DNA of 64,000 nucleotides from Dipodascopsis uninucleata var. uninucleata (Eukaryota; Ascomycota; Lipomycetes; Lipomycetales; Lipomycetaceae): positions 186,001 through 250,000 of the forward strand of contig JAJLTO010000013.1 of assembly GCA_030568195.1 (NCBI GenBank), read 5' to 3'. Under the pieces are notes generated by a model. It made no database searches. It was not told where the DNA came from and worked only from the letters and a program-made list of their open reading frames with translations. This document shows positions 58,982-64,000 of the stretch, in pieces; within the stretch, counting starts at the first letter, position 1, and every line of letters starts with the position of its first letter. A program made the translations under genes and the position numbers.

Positions 58982-61953
58982 ATGCTGACTAGCATATCGT
59001 CAATTGTTGAGGGATCGTCTGCTAGCACCCACTCTTCGAGAGCCTTGCGGGCCCAAGGAATAGCACAAATCAACCGATCGAGCTCGCTAGAGAGGGCTGA
59101 GACTTCAGCGGAACGAGCAACCAAAAGGCCTGGCCCGACGGTTAATAATAGCTCGGCGACATTGCCAGACCATCGGCTTAACAGCAGAAGAGAAGAATCA
59201 GAGCCGCTCTCGAACTCTGCCACTCCTTCGTCATCTTTTGCAAGGAGCTCTCTGCATTCATCGTCATCCACTGGTATAAGCCAAAACCTGTCTTCCTCTA
59301 TATCGTCTACGTCTTCAAAATCGTCTACGACGTCGTCGCTAAATAGTAGCATATCGGCATCGTCAGCGGATTTGGTGGTTTCTCCGAGTCCTGGCACCTC
59401 GAAACGGAACCTATCTGCGGTATATGCAGACGTAACGTCTTTGAGCGACTCTGGTGCTGCTTCCTATACGAGAGATGATGATAATCAACTACAGCTGAGC
59501 CAAAGGAAGAATCGAAAGGTGCCCCAGGAGCGCCAGCGCGTCAGTCGCGCCTGTGATAGCTGTAAAAAGTAGGACTAAGTCGCTGTTCTTTCTCCGTCAC
59601 AGTCTGCTAACTATATATACATACATTTAGGCGTAAGACGAGGTGTAGTGGTAAACGACCTTGTGTTCGGTGCGTTCAACTTTCGCTCTCCTGTGAGTTT
59701 AACGCCGAATATCACAGGGGTCGTCCTCCATCGCCAGAGTGGAGTGGTTTGGAATTGCCAACTCATGACAGACATACCAGTAGAATCAACTATAAAAGTT
59801 CTTCAGTATCTCAAGCGCGCAACGAAGAAATCTCTCCAAGCACTGGTACGGAGGACTATAGAAGTCCGCCTGATATAGAATCACGCGCACAATTTGACAG
59901 CGATACTAGTAATATCAATGATCGTGACAATGTGATGCCGTCTACTAATATGAGTACCTATACCAGCAGTAGGAACCGAAATTCTGACGATAACCTGTTC
60001 GTGAGGACATCTATCTCTGAGCCACAGAATTCTTCAATGCGAGCCAGAGACCAGTACTACCCGCGAGAATCTTCTGAATCCGGTTTGGCAGATTCCCAGA
60101 TAGCGTCGACAGGAAATACTTCTGGAATTTCGTTTTTGATAAGAGTTCAGAGAAAACTGCATGATATAAGTACTCGAAGCTCCTCATCATCTATATTGAC
60201 ATTTGGCGATCCAGAGATACCTCATTACTTGTCCAACTTCTTTATCCTTCCTCCTAAGCCAGAAGCTAAAGCGATGCTAGAGTTTTACTTTTCATATGCA
60301 ATGCCGACATATCGTTTCTTACATAGACCTTCTGTCGAAGCATGGCTCGAAGAATTCTACGAGTCATTCGACAGTACGAATCTAGAAGAAGGTGCCCGCG
60401 AGAAGTTTGCCATTTTGGTATTATTATTTGCTCATGCTAAACAGTTTCCAAACTTCAGCAAAAATGAACCGTTCAAAGATAATTCTGCGATGTATTTTCA
60501 GGCTGCACAAAGCCAACTAGAGCTTGAGACAGGCAGGCCACGAGTTACTAGCGTTCAGGCTCGTCTTTGTCAATGCTTTTACTTATTGGCATGTTCTCGT
60601 ATCAACCATTGTCGCAGTTTATTTTGCACAGTGGCACATCTGGTACAAGCTCTTGGACTTCACAGAAAGCAGAGACATCTACCTAATACTGTTAATTATA
60701 TAGAACAAGAGTGCCTCAAACGCTCGTTCTGGTCTGCATATCAGCTTGACAAATATCTCAGTGCAGTATTAGGTCGTCCGAGTATATTTCACGATGGAGA
60801 CATCGATCAAGATCTCGCGTCGCTTGTCAATGACGAGGACTTAACAGCAGAACACATGACGGTATATGAATCTCCAAAGGCTAGGAACTGCATAATGTTG
60901 GCACCGGTACTTCACGCTAGTTTGGTACGACTATTATCTGGCATTCTAAGAGACGTATACAGTATACAAAAAGTTTCTCGAAGCGCATTATATACTTACG
61001 CACGCCAATACACAGTTGCTCTAAAAAATTGGAAGGCTGATTTACCTGCATTTCTAGACCCTAGTCGGGTGCAGCCATCTCTTTTAATACCTTTGCTTCA
61101 ACGACAAAGTCGCATGCTTGCTTTAGCATATTCACATTGTTTAATTTTGGCTAATAGGCCATTTTTACTCGGAAATTTTGCGTCGTTAACAGTTTCTCAG
61201 TCCAGTCAAGAAGATCCACAATTCGATAAGGAATTAGAAGACAGCGTCCTAGAATGTATATCTGCAGCAATGATAACTGTCGACATTGTCGAAGATCTAA
61301 GCCATTCGAAGCAGCTCTATCCTTCCCTATGGTTTACACAATACGTTACTTTTTGTTCTGTGGTCGTACTCTACGTGTATACTATCAGGTGTCAATCAAT
61401 GGTCAAGTTGCGGAAAAAAAGCGAATATCAGAAGTATTTTGATGCAGCACAAAGATGTCATTCACAGCTTTCAGTGGCAGCAACTCAGAACTCACTCGCA
61501 GAGCGATATGAAATAATTCTAGACGAGCTCCGTCGCGAGGCTACGCGTGCTATTTCGAGTCGCATAGATGCTTCGACAAATATGTCCTTACCTACGGAGT
61601 CTTTCAATTCAAATCTGAGCTCCATAAACCTGCCTAATAAGAATCATAATAATGGGAATAGAAGTCAGAATATTAGTAACAATTTACAGTCTCCAATTAT
61701 ATCAGGGCAGCGATCGGCTAATTCAGATGACACGGAATTACAGTCCTTAGGTCAGCAACGACCCCGGTATACATTAGATACGCTGTCGATGAATGTAGCT
61801 AGTGTTATGGAAGACAATTCCTATCTTAACGATATCGATGTTAGCTCCTTAGCTTCGTATTCAGCGGAATTGATTGCAGACCTTACTAGCTGGGAGCAGT
61901 TTGACAATCTGGTAATGGATTTTATTGGCAGTACACCTGGGCTGGTAAATTAA
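58982..61953 (+). CDS. Zn2Cys6 transcription activator
   Basis: The exons are 58982-59568 and 59631-61953 (969 aa), joined in phase 2 within the zinc cluster (CTAAC branch site, TTTAG acceptor). Residues 1-185 are low-complexity Ser-rich. The binuclear cluster, about 190-218, is C-x2-C-x6-C-x5-C-x2-C-x6-C: ACDSCKKRKTRCSGKRP then CVRCVQLSLSC. Beyond a Ser-rich linker comes the fungal transcription factor domain (about 400-760), with YRFLHRPSVEAWLEEFY and VQALGLHRKQRHL, then KRSFWSAYQLDKYLSAVLGRP. The C-terminus is Asn/Ser-rich with acidic patches. Such proteins bind CGG triplets. Its position, divergent from the transporter pair and next to a reductase and an adenylating enzyme, suggests a local pathway regulator. 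Confidence 0.92.
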
Positions 61954-62112
61954 TTTTGTACTTTTAATGTATTTATATCTAAATATAAAATGTAAACTTC
62001 TATTTATGTGAGATTGTAAATTGATACCAAGAGAATGGAAGTATTATTATGTAGCTACAGAATTCGTTGCGAATTCCAATTAAGGCAAAATACACTAGTA
62101 GCATACACTTAC

Positions 62113-63093
62113 TTAATTCTGACGGGCAGCAACTCTTTCCGCTGCTTGACGTTGTGCTTCCTTTGTAACTGCTTCTTGTCCAACTTCTCCAAAGACGTCA
62201 ATGCCCCAGCGAATAGGAAAGTTCATGCGTTGATGCTTTTCTAGCGAGCAAATAGAATCAAAATCTTCGTCCGAGAGTACAAAGCCCTCTAGGTTTGATT
62301 TAATCCTAGATGGAGTGACACTCTTAGGTACGACAGCAGTTCCACGCTGGACTGCCCAGGATACGAGGACTTGTGCAGGTTCTTTATTAAGTTTTTTTGC
62401 AATGTTTACCACGAGAGGATCGTCAACTACTCTAGGAATGTTGTAGATGTTATTTCCAAGAGGACTATAACCCGTGATGAGAATATTTTTCTGACGACAG
62501 AACTCCAACAATTTTGGTTGCTGGAGATATGGATGTGCCTCTATTTGATTCACAGCCGGTGGAATTTTACTTTCGTCAAGTAATTTCTGTAAACGCTCAA
62601 TCGTGAAATTGGAAACACCAATACTCTTAATTTTTCCTTCTGCTACCAACGCCTCCATTTCACGCCAAGTGTCTATAATTGGTGTATCGTCGAGAAGAAA
62701 TTCATCTGTGACCGGATCCTTAGGAAATAGGTCACCTTTCGCTCCTGGAACAAATGCTACGGGCCAATGAATCAAGTATAGATCAAGATAGTCTAACTGG
62801 AGATCGCTTAGTGTTTGTTCCAGTGCCTCTCGAACGGAAGATGGTCTATGTGCAGTATTCCACAGTTTGGAAGTCACAAATATATCCTCTCGAGGAACTT
62901 TGGAAGCCTTGATACCTCGACCGACTTCCGGCTCGTTTTGGTAACATGCAGCCGCATCAATGTGTCTATATCCTATCTCAAGAGCCGCTTTGACAGCATT
63001 CTCTACTTCATTAGGCTTTGAAAGCCAAGTTCCTAGGCCAATCGAAGGAATTTTGTAGTCGGAATTAAGAGTGAAATTCTGAGTAAAAGTCAT
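62113..63093 (-). CDS. aldo-keto reductase (Gcy1/Ypr1-like)
   Basis: This single exon encodes 326 aa. It is an NADPH-dependent (beta/alpha)8-barrel reductase of the AKR3 type. The catalytic tetrad is complete: Asp46 (RHIDAAACYQNE), Tyr51, Lys76 (VTSKLWNT) and His109 (YLIHWPVAF). The family motifs GIKASKVPREDIFVTSKLWN, SIGVSNFTIERLQKLL and VVPKSVTPSRIKSNL are intact. The C-terminal 20 residues form an extra Ala/Arg/Gln helix (EAVTKEAQRQAAERVAARQN) longer than in yeast Gcy1. Substrates of relatives include glyceraldehyde, keto esters and glycerol. It is convergent with the Zn2Cys6 gene (159 bp between stops) and divergent from the adenylating enzyme. Confidence 0.93.
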   Translation of the reverse strand: MTFTQNFTLNSDYKIPSIGLGTWLSKPNEVENAVKAALEIGYRHIDAAACYQNEPEVGRGIKASKVPREDIFVTSKLWNTAHRPSSVREALEQTLSDLQLDYLDLYLIHWPVAFVPGAKGDLFPKDPVTDEFLLDDTPIIDTWREMEALVAEGKIKSIGVSNFTIERLQKLLDESKIPPAVNQIEAHPYLQQPKLLEFCRQKNILITGYSPLGNNIYNIPRVVDDPLVVNIAKKLNKEPAQVLVSWAVQRGTAVVPKSVTPSRIKSNLEGFVLSDEDFDSICSLEKHQRMNFPIRWGIDVFGEVGQEAVTKEAQRQAAERVAARQN

Positions 63094-63804
63094 GTTTTCA
63101 GTCGATAATTAGTAAACAGTACAGGTAATAGAAGTCGTATAGAGCACTACTTATACACAGTTCTCAGCTGAGCAGTGCCGTTTAATACGAATTCCATTTC
63201 CATTTCCAAGTCCGAATTCGAAATTAGAAAGAGAACAGCGTCTTTGATTTCCTGAAATTTCCGTTGTAAATGAATAATAGTACCGGAATAAGTATTTTAA
63301 CAAGTATTTTAAAGGATGGACGGCACGCGGAAAAGTACCCTCCATCGGAAAACGTACCCCGCGCAGGGTCCAAGAGGCAGCAGCGGAAACCTTAAATGCC
63401 TATTTAAGTTTTAAGATATATGTCAAGCGGAGAAGGCTAAACCAAATTAGAATTTATATCCCAACGTGTTATCATCACGGAAACGCGAAATTTCTCCTTG
63501 CCGATGTCCTACAGTAGAATAAAGCATTTGCAGTAATGACCTAAACAAAAGACTGTGTCGTTCTTCGTACTAATCCGCCAATTTGAGTAGAGCAAGGAAC
63601 GGAAAAAAATAGTGAATTCTCCTTAAAATTTGCTACTTAGTATCTCATCTATTAGAAGAAACCTCCTAGAGTATGGTCCATTCAAAGTATAAAGCCTGTT
63701 GCTCATCCCTAATACTCATATATGTCTACTTTCTGCTCATGATAAACCTTTGAGAATCATAAGAACAAATTCAATTATTATTATAATAGACACGAAAATC
63801 TGAC
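63094..63804. promoter_or_regulatory. divergent promoter, reductase and adenylating enzyme
   Basis: These 711 bp separate two divergent starts. Two direct copies of a CGGAAAA...GTACCC element (63328-63340 and 63346-63360) lie about 235-265 bp upstream of the reductase ATG. A direct repeat of AAGTATTTTAA is adjacent (63293-63312). Confidence 0.5.
63328..63360. repeat. two direct CGGAAAA(C)GTACCC elements
   Basis: CGGAAAAGTACCC is followed 18 bp later (start to start) by CGGAAAACGTACCCC. CGG triplets are half-sites for Zn2Cys6 proteins, and such a protein is encoded 1.4 kb away. Binding is inferred only. Confidence 0.55.
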
Positions 63805-64000
63805 ATGGCCGAGCCTTCATTAGTTAGTAATAGACAGTTTGGACTGATTCCGACTACAGCCAGCTCTGATAGCACTATGGATATCGGGAGCACCATCGAT
63901 AGCTCACTCTATACCGTGGACGATTTGATACGCGATAGAGCACGCAAATTTGGTGACATAAGTGTATTGGCGTATCCTTCGAGTGATAATTCCTTGATTG
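63805..64000 (+). CDS. adenylate-forming enzyme, N-terminal part (runs off right edge)
   Basis: Open from ATG 63805 to the window end (65 complete residues): MAEPSLVSNRQFGLIP, then LYTVDDLIRDRARKFGDISVLAYPSS. The TVDDLI-x-RA-x-F-x-D-x-x-x-L-x-Y pattern is the usual start of an AMP-binding (A) domain in fungal NRPS-like or acyl-CoA synthetase-type proteins. The signature motifs of the A domain lie beyond the window, so the subtype, such as an adenylate-forming reductase with thiolation and reductase domains, cannot be told. It is divergent from the aldo-keto reductase. Confidence 0.6.
   Translation, partial: MAEPSLVSNRQFGLIPTTASSDSTMDIGSTIDSSLYTVDDLIRDRARKFGDISVLAYPSSDNSLI

Noticed and set aside
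58966-59397. 143-codon minus-strand acidic frame
   Set aside because: Antisense of the Ser-rich first exon of the Zn2Cys6 activator; the Asp/Glu/Leu content is a mirror of Ser codons.

Overview
This window is nuclear DNA of an intron-rich ascomycete fungus. Almost every gene has fungal relatives: CTP synthase, Gep4, Tim13, Rpn14, the Ceg1-type capping enzyme, Ctk3, Rpb9, Kre9-type wall protein, Zn2Cys6 and C2H2 activators with fungal regulatory domains, and allantoate/nicotinate-type MFS carriers. Introns are short (mostly 45-125 nt), with GTAAGT/GTATGT-like donors, CTAAC-like branch sites and TAG/CAG acceptors. Even tiny genes carry several (RPB9 has four). CTG fits Leu in conserved CTP synthase positions, so there is no sign of the CTG-Ser code. 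The intron density is unlike Saccharomyces; an early-diverging budding yeast or a Taphrinomycotina-like lineage is possible, but I cannot fix the genus. I found no convincing rRNA, tRNA, CRISPR array, retroelement or DNA transposon.

Layout. 0-5 kb: 5' part of an unknown gene, CTP synthase, and a mitochondrial-looking TPR-like protein. 5.4-9.3 kb: two convergent fused enzymes, a FAH-fold/alpha-beta hydrolase fusion and a biuret-hydrolase-like/amidase-like fusion. The promoter of each has the same TTTATCACGTGAT word. 10-15 kb: SRP9, a PTM1-type seven-TM protein and the PGP phosphatase Gep4. 15.5-21.8 kb: a homeodomain regulator with an exceptionally long upstream region. 21.8-28.3 kb: housekeeping genes (TIM13, RPN14, CEG1, an NSRP1-type splicing factor, a beta-hydroxyacid dehydrogenase). 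31-39 kb: a 14-TM Vba-type transporter, an HSL-type hydrolase and a Dgr2/WDR44 WD protein. 40-48 kb: a C2H2 activator, CTK3, a SANT-like small protein and a 457-aa orphan. 48-53.5 kb: mitochondrial bL12 and uL14, RPB9, a Kre9-like secreted protein and PRO3. 53.8-64 kb: two tandem MFS paralogs, a divergent Zn2Cys6 activator, an aldo-keto reductase and the start of an adenylate-forming enzyme.

Two blocks look like accessory metabolism. The first is the fused-enzyme pair at 5.4-9.3 kb. The second is the transporter/activator/reductase/adenylating-enzyme block at the right end, where the two transporters share long nucleotide-identical patches suggesting gene conversion. The rest is mostly conserved core machinery. 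All gene models below were assembled by eye from reading frames, splice signals and family conservation; reading phase was checked at each junction.
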